Both the position numbers and the translations under genes were made by a program. This document shows, piece after piece, positions 28,272-35,658 of a stretch of 64,000 nucleotides of DNA; within the stretch, counting starts at the first letter, position 1, and the number at the start of each line of letters is the position of its first letter. The stretch is from Shewanella salipaludis (GTDB taxonomy: Bacteria > Pseudomonadota > Gammaproteobacteria > Enterobacterales > Shewanellaceae): the NCBI RefSeq assembly GCF_012911865.1, contig NZ_JAAXYH010000015.1, positions 1 to 64,000 of the forward strand. Direction: 5' to 3'. The notes under the pieces are model-generated. The model did not search any database. It was not told where the DNA came from and saw nothing but the letters and a program-made list of their open reading frames with translations.

Positions 28272-28895
28272 TCACACCTTGCCCAAGGCGCGGGTACGCC
28301 TGCCCAGCAGATAACCGCTCAGGATGGAGAAGAGGCAATAAGCCGTGAAGTAGTAGAAGCCCACCTCAAACTGACCCTGGGTCTGCAACCTTTCTCCCAT
28401 ACCCGCCGAGGCATTTCCCGTCATGTAGGTGATGATCAGTGCCACCACAAACACATCCGCCATTGACCACTTGGCTATCAGGTCGATCACCCTGGCGAGC
28501 CTATGCTGCAGCTGCAACCTCAGAGGCAAGTGCATCAGCAGCATGAGGCAGAGTTTCAACCCCGGCACCGCCACACTGAATAAGATCACCAGCGCCGCCA
28601 CCAGACTGTTGCCCGACTGGTGCAGCTCGGTGGCCGTCCCCCAGATGCTGCGGGTCTTCTGGAATACTTCCACCTCCCCCTCGGCCCTATCCATCCCCAG
28701 CATGCTACTGACAAAGCCCAACATACCGCGGGTGTTGTCCGTATCACCCAGGTTTTCGGCCAGCATATCCAGGCCGGCTGCGGTCAATTGGGACTTTTCT
28801 ATGCTGCCGCTGATGCTCAGAATAGGTTGGGTCACCCCTGGGATCAGCAGGGCGAGCGAGATGAGTATGACTGAGATAGATAAGGATGATTTCAT
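28272..28895 (-). CDS. PqiA-domain integral membrane protein (207 aa)
   Basis: A single paraquat-inducible-protein-A domain with four predicted membrane segments: about residues 7-25, 96-120, 138-160 and 180-200. The signature WSMADVFVVALIITYM (about 144-159) follows the RVIDLIAKW stretch as in PqiA halves. E. coli PqiA has two such domains plus zinc-ribbon cysteines; this protein is a half-size stand-alone version without the CxxC pairs. PqiA-type proteins work with MCE proteins in lipid movement across the envelope, but no mce gene is nearby, so the role is open. It is followed by the possible 52-aa protein and preceded by the HD-GYP gene, both on the same strand. Confidence 0.85.
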   Translation of the reverse strand: MKSSLSISVILISLALLIPGVTQPILSISGSIEKSQLTAAGLDMLAENLGDTDNTRGMLGFVSSMLGMDRAEGEVEVFQKTRSIWGTATELHQSGNSLVAALVILFSVAVPGLKLCLMLLMHLPLRLQLQHRLARVIDLIAKWSMADVFVVALIITYMTGNASAGMGERLQTQGQFEVGFYYFTAYCLFSILSGYLLGRRTRALGKV

Positions 28896-28950
28896 ATGTA
28901 ATCCAAGAAGATAGCAGTCGCAGGCCGGCTCTGCATGGCGCTGCCGGGGC

Positions 28951-30135
28951 TCAATAAAAAGGAGTGGGGTCTATCTCCAGGCTGCCGGGTGATACGCCCC
29001 TGTCTATATTGAGATCGACCTTGAGCAAGTCGACCATGGCGACGTCGATATAGCGTTTATGTTTGAGAGAATAGAAACATTTTACCACAGGGTGCAAGGC
29101 GTCTCGCCCCTTGGATTCCCAGACGATGCCTATGCGTCCATCGGAGAGCATCACCAGAGAGCCAACGGGGTAGATGCCGATACAGCGGATGAACTCATAG
29201 ACCAGGCCCTGATCCAAATGAAAAGGGGTCAGGCTGAGCAAGATCTTGAAGGCGGCGGCCGGGCTCATGGCCTCCTTGTAACAGCGGGTCGCGGTCAGGG
29301 CATCGAAGATATCGACTATGCAACTCATGCGGCCATGCAAGGGCAGCTGTTCGTCTTTCAGTCCCCTGGGGTAGCCCTTGCCATCAAGCTTTTCATGGTG
29401 CATCAAGCATACGTCTTTGCTCGTCTGGGACAGGCCCTGGGTTTCGGCCATGATCTCTAGGGCATACACCTGATGCAGCTTTATGTGTTCAAATTCTTCC
29501 TGGGTGAGCTTGCCGGGTTTATGCAGCACCTCATTGTCTACCTTGATCTTGCCTATGTCGTGCAGGATCCCGCCTATGGCCATCTGCCGCAGGGTTTCCC
29601 GTTCGAGTTTAAGGTACTTGCCGAAGGTGACCAGCAGGAAGGCGACGTTGACCGAATGCTCGAGCAAATAGGCATCCTTGGATCTCAGCGCCGACACACA
29701 CTTGAGCGCATCGGCATCCAGGAGCACGGCTTCGATCATGTTGTCGGCCAGGGCCTCGAAGGGGGCCACCTCTATGGCCTTGCCCTCGAAGGTTTCAGAT
29801 AAGACCTTACGAATGAGGTGTTTGGCCTCGCCGAGAATTTTTTTGGCTTGGGTCTGCTGCAGATCGCGACTCGGGACAAGTTTCCCGGCACTCGGCCTGG
29901 GCGGCACGATGGTTTTTTTCTTCAGGCCACAGCAGTCCGAAGAGCGCTGGGCGTTGACCCAAACATGCTTGATGCCATTCTTCACCAACTTGGCGATGGC
30001 CTCTTGCCCCCGTATCCGACCGGCATTGGCTATGGCCACCTTGCCGTGATTGTCGACGGCACAGACAAACATGCCCAGCGTCAATTCAGACACGGGAACC
30101 TTGATCAACGTTTCAGATTCAGTCGAATCACCCAT
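28951..30135 (-). CDS. HD-GYP domain cyclic-di-GMP phosphodiesterase
   Basis: With the start at 30135 the protein has 394 aa: an N-terminal DUF3391-type domain (KVPVSELTLGMFVC near residue 10) and a C-terminal HD-GYP domain. The key motifs are intact: GGILHDIGK, HHEKLDGKGYPRGL (the GYP signature) and SCIVDIFDALT. Catalytic hydrolysis of c-di-GMP to GMP is therefore expected. No transmembrane or sensory PAS domain is present, so it is cytoplasmic. The open frame extends upstream to a GTG at 30423, but that 96-codon extension has no family resemblance, and ATG 30135 has a G-rich ribosome-site-like GGGGGG. The gene may tune the same signal sensed by the tpsBA riboswitch, although the two loci are 8 kb apart. 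Confidence 0.92.
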   Translation of the reverse strand: MGDSTESETLIKVPVSELTLGMFVCAVDNHGKVAIANAGRIRGQEAIAKLVKNGIKHVWVNAQRSSDCCGLKKKTIVPPRPSAGKLVPSRDLQQTQAKKILGEAKHLIRKVLSETFEGKAIEVAPFEALADNMIEAVLLDADALKCVSALRSKDAYLLEHSVNVAFLLVTFGKYLKLERETLRQMAIGGILHDIGKIKVDNEVLHKPGKLTQEEFEHIKLHQVYALEIMAETQGLSQTSKDVCLMHHEKLDGKGYPRGLKDEQLPLHGRMSCIVDIFDALTATRCYKEAMSPAAAFKILLSLTPFHLDQGLVYEFIRCIGIYPVGSLVMLSDGRIGIVWESKGRDALHPVVKCFYSLKHKRYIDVAMVDLLKVDLNIDRGVSPGSLEIDPTPFY

Positions 30136-30423
30136 ATATACCCCCCAGGTGACAAGGGCTCGAGTCGAGCCCCGTCCGGCATGCTTGCGCGCCTCGGTGG
30201 CGCAGCTTGTTATCATGATATTATCAAGCGCCAAGACGCTCATTCTATTCCCGGGTGAACGAAACCACCATAGCCGGCTCGTGCGAGGTGCAACCCAAGT
30301 CTGCCACCCAGCCCTGAAAATGGCATGGCATGGCTCATGCCCGTTTCCCCCATACGCCGCGTATCTCCAAGGGTAAACCCGATCCGGGTTCGTGTGAAAA
30401 ATAAAAAATAATGATATATTCAC
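30136..30423 (-). promoter_or_regulatory. Long leader of the HD-GYP gene with potential hairpins
   Basis: On the minus strand this 288-base stretch is open in frame with the gene but does not look coding. It is rich in short inverted repeats, for example AACCCG/CGGGTT near 30375 and GGCATG/CATGCC near 30330. A promoter candidate lies near 30400-30430, in the AT-rich block before it. I compared it with riboswitch classes I can recall (c-di-GMP-I, TPP, cobalamin, molybdenum cofactor) and found no match. Confidence 0.3.
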
Positions 30424-30441
30424 AACAGGTTAGCTAAGTTA

Positions 30442-30470
30442 TTGACAGAAAATACCTGGCTGCTTAAGTT
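30442..30470 (+). promoter_or_regulatory. Candidate sigma-70 promoter for menF
   Basis: TTGACA at 30442-30447, a 17-base spacer, and TAAGTT at 30465-30470. The -35 is perfect and the -10 is weak. It lies about 50 bases upstream of the menF start, in the intergenic region divergent from the HD-GYP gene. Confidence 0.5.
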
Positions 30471-30521
30471 GAAACCACTGAGTCATTCCCCGGCTAAAAT
30501 CTCCAGGACTCGGCTCTGTCC

Positions 30522-31904
30522 ATGGCCACTCTTTATTTGGAGCCTTATTTGTCAACCGCCGTTTTTTTAGCCGCCTTAGGCACGCTCGAGGACAGACTCA
30601 AACGCCTGCCGGCCTCATTTCAGTCACGGCTCCGACTGACGGCCGACTGCGGCGCCGTCAACCCCATGGAGTGGCTGGCTGGACAAACCCTCTATCCACG
30701 CATTTACTGGTGCGGGCGTGACAATGAGGAAGAAGTCGCGGCCTTGGGTGTCTGCCAGGACTTTCGCTTCGAGTCTGCCGATGACTCGGGGCTCGCAACC
30801 CTGTTGCAACAAACTGCGACTCACACCGGCAACGCCCGTCTCTACGGCGGTGTCGCCTTCGATGCCACCGGCCCGGCTTGGTCAGAATTCGGTTATGCCA
30901 GATTTGTGTTGCCGCGGATTGAACTCACACGCCAGGCTGACCACTACCGGATCTCAGTCAACCTGAATAGCGAAAACGCGGGACTGGCGGCCGAACGCGA
31001 GGCGGCGCTGGCGGCCCTTCGGGGGCTGTTGCCGCCTCAGCCACTGCCCCATAGGGCGCCCGCTGCCGTTGTGAGCCACAGCGATAACCCGGAGTTTCCC
31101 CGTTGGCAGGAATTAGTGACGCAGCTCACCTCGGCCGACTTCAACCGCCATACCCCCAAGGTAGTGCTCGCGCGCCAGACCCGGCTCGACTTCGAACGAG
31201 ATCTCTGTCCCTGGAGCCTGCTGCGCCGCTGGCAGCAACTGAACCCCAGCTGTTTTCAGTTTGGTTTTCAATTCGGTCCAGGCGCCAGCTTCATCTCCTG
31301 CTCACCCGAACGCTTGTACCTGCGTCGGCTCAGCTTGCTCCAGAGCGAAGCCCTGGCAGGCACCGCCCGCCGCGGTGCCAATGAGGCCGAAGACACAAGC
31401 CTGGCCAATGAACTCTTGGCGGACAGCAAGAATGCCGAAGAGAACCTCTGGGTCAAACAGGATATTCTGACCGCCCTGGCGCCACTGAGCGAATGGGTCG
31501 AGGCCGAGGCCCATCCCAGGATATTCAAGCTCGCGCATGTGCAGCATCTGCATACGAGCATTCACGCACGGCTCAAACGGGAGACGGGGGATCTGCAATT
31601 GCTGCAGGCATTGCATCCCACCCCTGCCGTCGGCGGCTATCCCCGCCAATCGGCGATGACCTTCATTCGTGGACACGAGACCGAGCCCAGGGGTTGGTAT
31701 GCCGGTGCCTGTGGCTATTTGAGTGCGGACGAAACCGAGTTTGCCGTGGCCATTCGCAGCGCCTACCTCCAAGGTAAGCAGGTATGCCTGTATGCCGGGG
31801 CCGGCATAGTCGCAGGCTCTCGGCCGGAAGCCGAATGGCGGGAACTGGACAATAAGTTGACGACCGTACTGTCAATTCTGCTCGACGGCAAGGCGCTGGC
31901 TTAG
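30522..31904 (+). CDS. menF: Isochorismate synthase MenF
   Basis: A 460-aa chorismate-utilising enzyme that converts chorismate to isochorismate, the first step toward menaquinone. The C-terminal chorismate-binding domain is complete: KVVLARQTRLDF near 210-220, FQFGPGASFISCSPERL near 245, AVGGYPRQSAMTFIRGHE near 370 (active-site region), and AGAGIVAGSRPEAEW near 425. The N-terminal third is divergent, as usual for MenF. Unlike the E. coli arrangement no menD follows; the next gene converges and overlaps its 3' end by about 33 bases. Menaquinone is important for anaerobic respiration in Shewanella-like bacteria. Entry into siderophore synthesis (EntC-like) is less likely because no siderophore genes are near. 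Confidence 0.9.
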   Translation: MATLYLEPYLSTAVFLAALGTLEDRLKRLPASFQSRLRLTADCGAVNPMEWLAGQTLYPRIYWCGRDNEEEVAALGVCQDFRFESADDSGLATLLQQTATHTGNARLYGGVAFDATGPAWSEFGYARFVLPRIELTRQADHYRISVNLNSENAGLAAEREAALAALRGLLPPQPLPHRAPAAVVSHSDNPEFPRWQELVTQLTSADFNRHTPKVVLARQTRLDFERDLCPWSLLRRWQQLNPSCFQFGFQFGPGASFISCSPERLYLRRLSLLQSEALAGTARRGANEAEDTSLANELLADSKNAEENLWVKQDILTALAPLSEWVEAEAHPRIFKLAHVQHLHTSIHARLKRETGDLQLLQALHPTPAVGGYPRQSAMTFIRGHETEPRGWYAGACGYLSADETEFAVAIRSAYLQGKQVCLYAGAGIVAGSRPEAEWRELDNKLTTVLSILLDGKALA

Positions 31905-32624
31905 CTTCTGCTGCCATGCGTCGAATAACGCCGCCCGCTCGCCAGAAGCTATCAGGGCCTTATGTTGCAGATCGAAGTGAGCCTTCAACATCCTGCCCTT
32001 GGCGTTGTCGGCGAAACCGAAATACACTTCGGCCCTGAGCACATCCGGAATGAGCACATAAGCCTGAGGACGCTTCAGTTGCCGGCTCAAACGCCGGATC
32101 TCCACCCGGTAGTCCAGAACGGCATCTATGCTGCCGGCATTCAACAGATTCAACATGTCCAGCAAGCTACTGCCTTCCTGATAGTCCATGGCGATCTTGG
32201 TCAGGGAATCGTACCTATAGCCCTTCATGGCTCGCACCTTTTTCGCCTTCAGGCTCGCGACGCCTTGCCAGTTGGCCGCGAGTCCGGGGGCAACCGCGGC
32301 ATCTATCGCCTCCACTTCGACCCAATCCTCGCTGTAGAGACCCGAGCCCAAGTCGCCTCGGTAGACGCTCAACACTATGTCGGCGCGCTGCCTGTCCAGC
32401 ATATACAGGGTGCGGGCGAAAGGCAGGAAGTGCACCCGCAACGTCCAGTCCTCGGCGGGAAACACGCGCTCGAGCAAAGCCAGGTAGTAACCTTGCTCAG
32501 CTTCATCTACCGCGTACCCCTGCCAACTGGCCGTGACCACATCCACAGGCATGGGCCCGGCCCCGACAGTCATTGACTGAGCACTCCAAACCAACGCCCA
32601 GAAACACGCCCAAATCGGTTGCAT
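31872..32624 (-). CDS. Periplasmic solute-binding-like protein (SBP_bac_3 type, 250 aa)
   Basis: The start at 32624 is preferred because GGGAGG lies 7 bases upstream and it yields a signal peptide (MQPIWACFWALVWSAQS). An in-frame ATG 87 bases further upstream would bury that signal. The mature protein has the two-lobed periplasmic binding fold pattern: a VVTASWQGYAVDE opening, a FLPFARTLYMLDRQRADIVLSVYR segment, and KVRAMKGYRYDS. Orphan proteins of this kind, without permease genes, are common in Shewanella and related genera. The ligand is unknown. Its 3' end overlaps menF tail-to-tail by 33 bases, so the two mRNAs are antisense at their ends. Confidence 0.8.
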   Translation of the reverse strand: MQPIWACFWALVWSAQSMTVGAGPMPVDVVTASWQGYAVDEAEQGYYLALLERVFPAEDWTLRVHFLPFARTLYMLDRQRADIVLSVYRGDLGSGLYSEDWVEVEAIDAAVAPGLAANWQGVASLKAKKVRAMKGYRYDSLTKIAMDYQEGSSLLDMLNLLNAGSIDAVLDYRVEIRRLSRQLKRPQAYVLIPDVLRAEVYFGFADNAKGRMLKAHFDLQHKALIASGERAALFDAWQQKLSQRLAVEQN

Positions 32625-32799
32625 ACTTTGGCCTCCCAGACTCCAAGTGTAGGCGCCACTCTGGTATTTGCTATGCTTGACCGGCAGGCAGCTTGCATCA
32701 TGGGCCAGCATCTCTATAATGTGCCGCCCTGAACAAGGGCAGATTGTCTGCCAGCTGCGGGTTCCCTCACCCCGCCGGACTCACTAAAAAGGCCACAAG

Positions 32800-33462
32800 A
32801 TGTTAACGCTATCGACCGCGCAATTTCGCCGCGCCCTCATCCTATTGTCGGGGTTCCACATACTCGTCATTTGCGCCAGCAATTACCTGGTACAGCTACC
32901 CTTTCAGATAGCAGGACTGCACACCACCTGGGGCGCCTTCAGCTTCCCCTTCGTCTACCTGGCATCCGATCTCACTGTGCGCATTTTCGGTCAGGATGCC
33001 GCTCGCCGTATCATCTTTCGTGCCATGCTGCCCGCGCTTGTCATCTCCTATCTGGTCGGTGTGCTGTTTCACCAGGGTGACTTTCAGGGTGCCCAGACAC
33101 TGAGCGAATTCAATACCTTGGTATTTCGCATCGCCTTCGCCAGTTTTGCCGCCTATCTCCTGGGACAGTTGATGGACATTCGGGTATTCGCCCACTTGAG
33201 ACGCAGTGCTTCATGGTGGCTGGCACCGACGGCCTCGACCCTGATAGGCAATCTGCTGGATACTTTGGTATTTTTCGGCCTCGCCTTCTACGCTTCCTCT
33301 GATGATTTCATGGCACGGCATTGGCCGGAAATTGCCACGGTGGACTATGGCTTTAAGCTTGTCGTCAGCCTGGGACTCTTCCTGCCAGCCTATGGCCTGC
33401 TGTTGAAATACTTGCAGGACAAGATCTTGCATGAAACACCCGTAAACCTGCTCTCCCGCTGA
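32800..33462 (+). CDS. yhhQ: Queuosine-precursor transporter YhhQ
   Basis: A 220-aa inner-membrane protein with about six hydrophobic segments, matching the VUT/YhhQ family that imports 7-cyano-7-deazaguanine (preQ0/preQ1) for queuosine tRNA modification. Recognisable stretches are TTWGAFSFPFVYLASDLTVRIFG (about 43-65) and STLIGNLLDTLVFF (about 146-159). Length is normal for the family. It has its own promoter space after the divergent binding-protein gene, and a GNAT gene follows 60 bases downstream on the same strand, so co-transcription is possible. Confidence 0.92.
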   Translation: MLTLSTAQFRRALILLSGFHILVICASNYLVQLPFQIAGLHTTWGAFSFPFVYLASDLTVRIFGQDAARRIIFRAMLPALVISYLVGVLFHQGDFQGAQTLSEFNTLVFRIAFASFAAYLLGQLMDIRVFAHLRRSASWWLAPTASTLIGNLLDTLVFFGLAFYASSDDFMARHWPEIATVDYGFKLVVSLGLFLPAYGLLLKYLQDKILHETPVNLLSR

Positions 33463-33522
33463 GATCTAACTGGCCGGACCTGTTATAATCCGGCCGGTAT
33501 TATCCCCAGGATGAGAGTTAAG

Positions 33523-33981
33523 ATGTATTCCATAGAAATTGAAGTTATTACCCAAATTGATGCCGCTCAGCTATCCCTGCTGGGTGACCTGTGTGCCCAG
33601 ATCCCCGAGTTTGACTCGCCCAGATCCCACGAGGAATACAGCGAGCGATTGCCGCCTCGGCGCAGCCTCTTGCTGTTGGCCAAGATCCAAGGGGAACCGG
33701 CCGGCTTCAAGTTGGGCTATGCGCTGGATGACAACACTTTTTACAGCTGGTTGGGGGGCGTCTTGCCCGACTTCAGGCAACTGGGACTGGGTAAAGCGCT
33801 CCTGACCTGTCAGGAAGACTGGGCCAGGACCCGGGGCTATAGGAACATCCAGGTCAAGAGCCGCAACCGCTTCCCCGCCATGCTCTGCATGCTGCTAAGC
33901 CAGCAATATCGCGTGACATCACTGCAGACAGATGCGCGGGACACGCTGGATAATAGATTGACGTTAAACAAAAATATTTAA
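33523..33981 (+). CDS. GNAT-family N-acetyltransferase (152 aa)
   Basis: A single acetyltransferase domain. The acetyl-CoA pyrophosphate loop is seen as RQLGLGKALL (about 89-98), preceded by the strand LGGVLPDF and followed by the CQEDWARTRGYRNIQVKSRNRFP helix-strand. I chose ATG 33523 because GAGAG lies about 5 bases upstream; an ATG 12 bases earlier directly abuts an AGG and lacks spacing. Substrate cannot be inferred. RyhB is transcribed from just downstream on the same strand. Nothing unusual in composition. Confidence 0.85.
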   Translation: MYSIEIEVITQIDAAQLSLLGDLCAQIPEFDSPRSHEEYSERLPPRRSLLLLAKIQGEPAGFKLGYALDDNTFYSWLGGVLPDFRQLGLGKALLTCQEDWARTRGYRNIQVKSRNRFPAMLCMLLSQQYRVTSLQTDARDTLDNRLTLNKNI

Positions 33982-34017
33982 CACTCAGGCTATTTCACAT
34001 CATTTCCAACAATTAGC

Positions 34018-34046
34018 TTGCAAACACAAATGATAATGATTATTAT
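34018..34046 (+). promoter_or_regulatory. RyhB promoter with overlapping Fur box
   Basis: TTGCAA (34018-34023), an exact 17-base spacer and TATTAT (34041-34046) form a good sigma-70 promoter. Across the spacer and -10 runs AAATGATAATGATTATTATTT (about 34028-34048), a strong match to the iron-responsive Fur operator (GATAATGATAATCATTATC). Fur-Fe(II) bound there would block polymerase, so transcription is expected only under iron limitation. Confidence 0.9.
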
Positions 34047-34052
34047 TTGCTT

Positions 34053-34176
34053 GCGTTCCAAAACTCACCTCGCTCAGAGTATCAATGGTCTTCTCCGGGT
34101 GCAGGGCTCCTGAGTTTGCAAGCACGACATTGCTCACACACTCTTTGTGGCCGGATTAATCATCCGGCTTTTTTTT
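34053..34176 (+). ncRNA. ryhB: RyhB small regulatory RNA
   Basis: The core AGCACGACATTGCTCACA (about 34120-34137) is identical to the pairing core of E. coli RyhB. An iron-regulated promoter stands immediately upstream. The RNA ends in an intrinsic terminator: GCCGGAT (34150-34156), loop, ATCCGGC (34162-34168) and eight T residues. Predicted length is about 124 nt from the inferred start. RyhB represses mRNAs of non-essential iron-using proteins via Hfq when iron is scarce. The 5' portion differs from the enterobacterial RNA, as expected outside the core. Confidence 0.95.
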
Positions 34177-34295
34177 ATGTCGTGCCACGGCAGCGACCGC
34201 CTCGCTCGTTGGCATAGGTTCCTTTCGAAGCAGGTTTTTTCTCCCATAGAGTGATAGACTTAGCCTAAGTAATAATCGCCCCAGTCTCATCCATC

Positions 34296-34745
34296 ATGGC
34301 ATTCACCCGCAGACAGTGGAACAACATCATCATCATCGCCAGCATTGTCATGGTCGCGGTGCTGTCTTTCCTGCAATCCAAAACCGGACAAATGCCCGCC
34401 GATACCAGGCCGCTGTTCGACGACGCAGCCCCCCTGGCACAGCTGCAGCTCGACGGCCTCTGGTTACAGCACCGGGCCACGGGTTGGCAGTGCGACCCTC
34501 AGGTACTCAACTGTGAACAATGGGCAAACGCCTGGCAGGCGGTGAGCATATCTGCATTGGAGGGGACCCCCACTGTCGGCGGAGAACCCCAGGAATTGCT
34601 CATCCAGATCGCCGGAATTCCCCAGTCACAACTTTGGCTCTACTTCCCGGCCTCCGGACTGCTCAAGTCCCCCGCCGGCAATTGGTATCAGATCCCTCCC
34701 AGCCTCAGGGAAACACTGCAACCCATTCTCAGCGCCCAGCCATAA
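34296..34745 (+). CDS. Conserved-hypothetical single-span membrane protein (149 aa)
   Basis: The N-terminus has a short basic stretch (TRRQW) then a hydrophobic helix (about 10-25), consistent with an uncleaved inner-membrane anchor. The remainder is soluble with two cysteines (CDPQVLNC) and several Trp and Gln residues, probably in the periplasm. I recognise no domain. The start at 34296 has only a weak ribosome site. It is 37 bases upstream of mutM on the same strand, the gap being made of short tandem repeats, so the two are probably co-transcribed. Overlapping frames on both strands are shadows. Confidence 0.7.
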   Translation: MAFTRRQWNNIIIIASIVMVAVLSFLQSKTGQMPADTRPLFDDAAPLAQLQLDGLWLQHRATGWQCDPQVLNCEQWANAWQAVSISALEGTPTVGGEPQELLIQIAGIPQSQLWLYFPASGLLKSPAGNWYQIPPSLRETLQPILSAQP

Positions 34746-34747
34746 AC

Positions 34748-34780
34748 GAGAGTCATAAGCGAGAGTCATAAGCGAGAGTC
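34748..34780 (+). repeat. 13-bp tandem repeat carrying the mutM ribosome site
   Basis: GAGAGTCATAAGC occurs at 34748-34760 and 34761-34773, with a third partial copy (GAGAGTC) at 34774-34780 right before the mutM ATG (34783). Each copy contains a GAGAG Shine-Dalgarno-like element; the last is correctly spaced for mutM. Copy-number changes by slippage would leave the two genes intact but alter their distance. Confidence 0.85.
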
Positions 34781-34782
34781 TA

Positions 34783-35598
34783 ATGCCAGAATTACCCGAA
34801 GTCGAAGTCACCCGCCAGGGAATCGCCCCTCATCTGCTCGAGCAGCGAGTCACAGATCTCATCATACGCAATGCCTCGCTGCGCTGGCCCGTGCCCGAGA
34901 TAGCCAGGCAGATCGTAGGCCAGACCATACGCGCCGTGCGGCGCAGGGCCAAGTACCTGTTGATAGACACGGATGCGGGCACTACGATAGTCCATCTGGG
35001 CATGTCCGGCAGCCTGCGCATCCTGCCGCGAGGCACCCAGGTCGAGAAGCATGATCACATAGATCTCGAGCTGGCCAACGGCCGCATATTGCGCTTCAAC
35101 GATCCCCGTCGTTTCGGCGCTTGGCTCTGGTGTGAATTGCCCGAGGAAGCCCACCCTCTGTTATCCAAGCTGGGACCCGAGCCCCTGACCCTGGGTTTCA
35201 ATCCGCAGCAGCTGGCCGCCGCATTGAAGGGCAAGAAGAAGGCCATCAAGCTATGCCTGATGGACAACCACATAGTGGTCGGCGTGGGGAATATCTACGC
35301 CAACGAGGCGCTGTTTGCCGCCGGCATACACCCACAAGCCGAGGCCGGCAGGATAGACATGGAACGCCTGACCCTGCTGACCGCCGAGGTGAAACAGATT
35401 TTGGCCAATGCCATCAAGCAGGGCGGCACCACCCTCAAGGATTTCACCAACGCCGACGGAAAACCCGGCTATTTCGCCCAGAAACTGCATGTCTATGGCC
35501 GCGGCGGCGACAGCTGCACCGCCTGTGGCAACCTGCTGAGTGAGATTCGTCTGGGCCAGCGCACCACAGTCTTCTGCGGCATCTGCCAGACAAGATGA
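34783..35598 (+). CDS. mutM: Formamidopyrimidine-DNA glycosylase (Fpg/MutM)
   Basis: A 271-aa bifunctional DNA repair enzyme that removes 8-oxoguanine and formamidopyrimidines and nicks the abasic site. The catalytic N-terminus PELPEVE (Pro2 nucleophile, Glu3) is intact, RRRAKYLL supplies the conserved lysine near 57, and [11 protein letters not shown] (the H2TH region) is near 168. The C-terminal zinc finger is CxxC...CxxC (CTAC near 246, CGIC near 266). Length matches the E. coli enzyme. It ends just before a bidirectional terminator shared with the convergent glycan operon. Confidence 0.98.
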   Translation: MPELPEVEVTRQGIAPHLLEQRVTDLIIRNASLRWPVPEIARQIVGQTIRAVRRRAKYLLIDTDAGTTIVHLGMSGSLRILPRGTQVEKHDHIDLELANGRILRFNDPRRFGAWLWCELPEEAHPLLSKLGPEPLTLGFNPQQLAAALKGKKKAIKLCLMDNHIVVGVGNIYANEALFAAGIHPQAEAGRIDMERLTLLTAEVKQILANAIKQGGTTLKDFTNADGKPGYFAQKLHVYGRGGDSCTACGNLLSEIRLGQRTTVFCGICQTR

Positions 35599-35616
35599 CC
35601 CTGCCGGTGACACACA

Positions 35617-35647
35617 TAAAAAACGCCTGCGATTGCAGGCGTTTTTA
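35617..35647. terminator. Bidirectional terminator between mutM and the GT39 gene
   Basis: AAAAACGCCTGC - GATT - GCAGGCGTTTTT: an 8-bp GC stem extended by A/T runs on both sides, giving uridine runs in either direction. It serves mutM on the plus strand and the ArnT-like gene on the minus strand. Confidence 0.9.
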
Positions 35648-35658
35648 GTTGTTTGCAG

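Noticed and set aside
30136..30423. N-terminal extension of the HD-GYP protein from GTG 30423
   Set aside because: The sequence is Trp/Arg-rich with no homology to DUF3391 proteins; ATG 30135 has a G-rich ribosome-site-like element and fits the family start.
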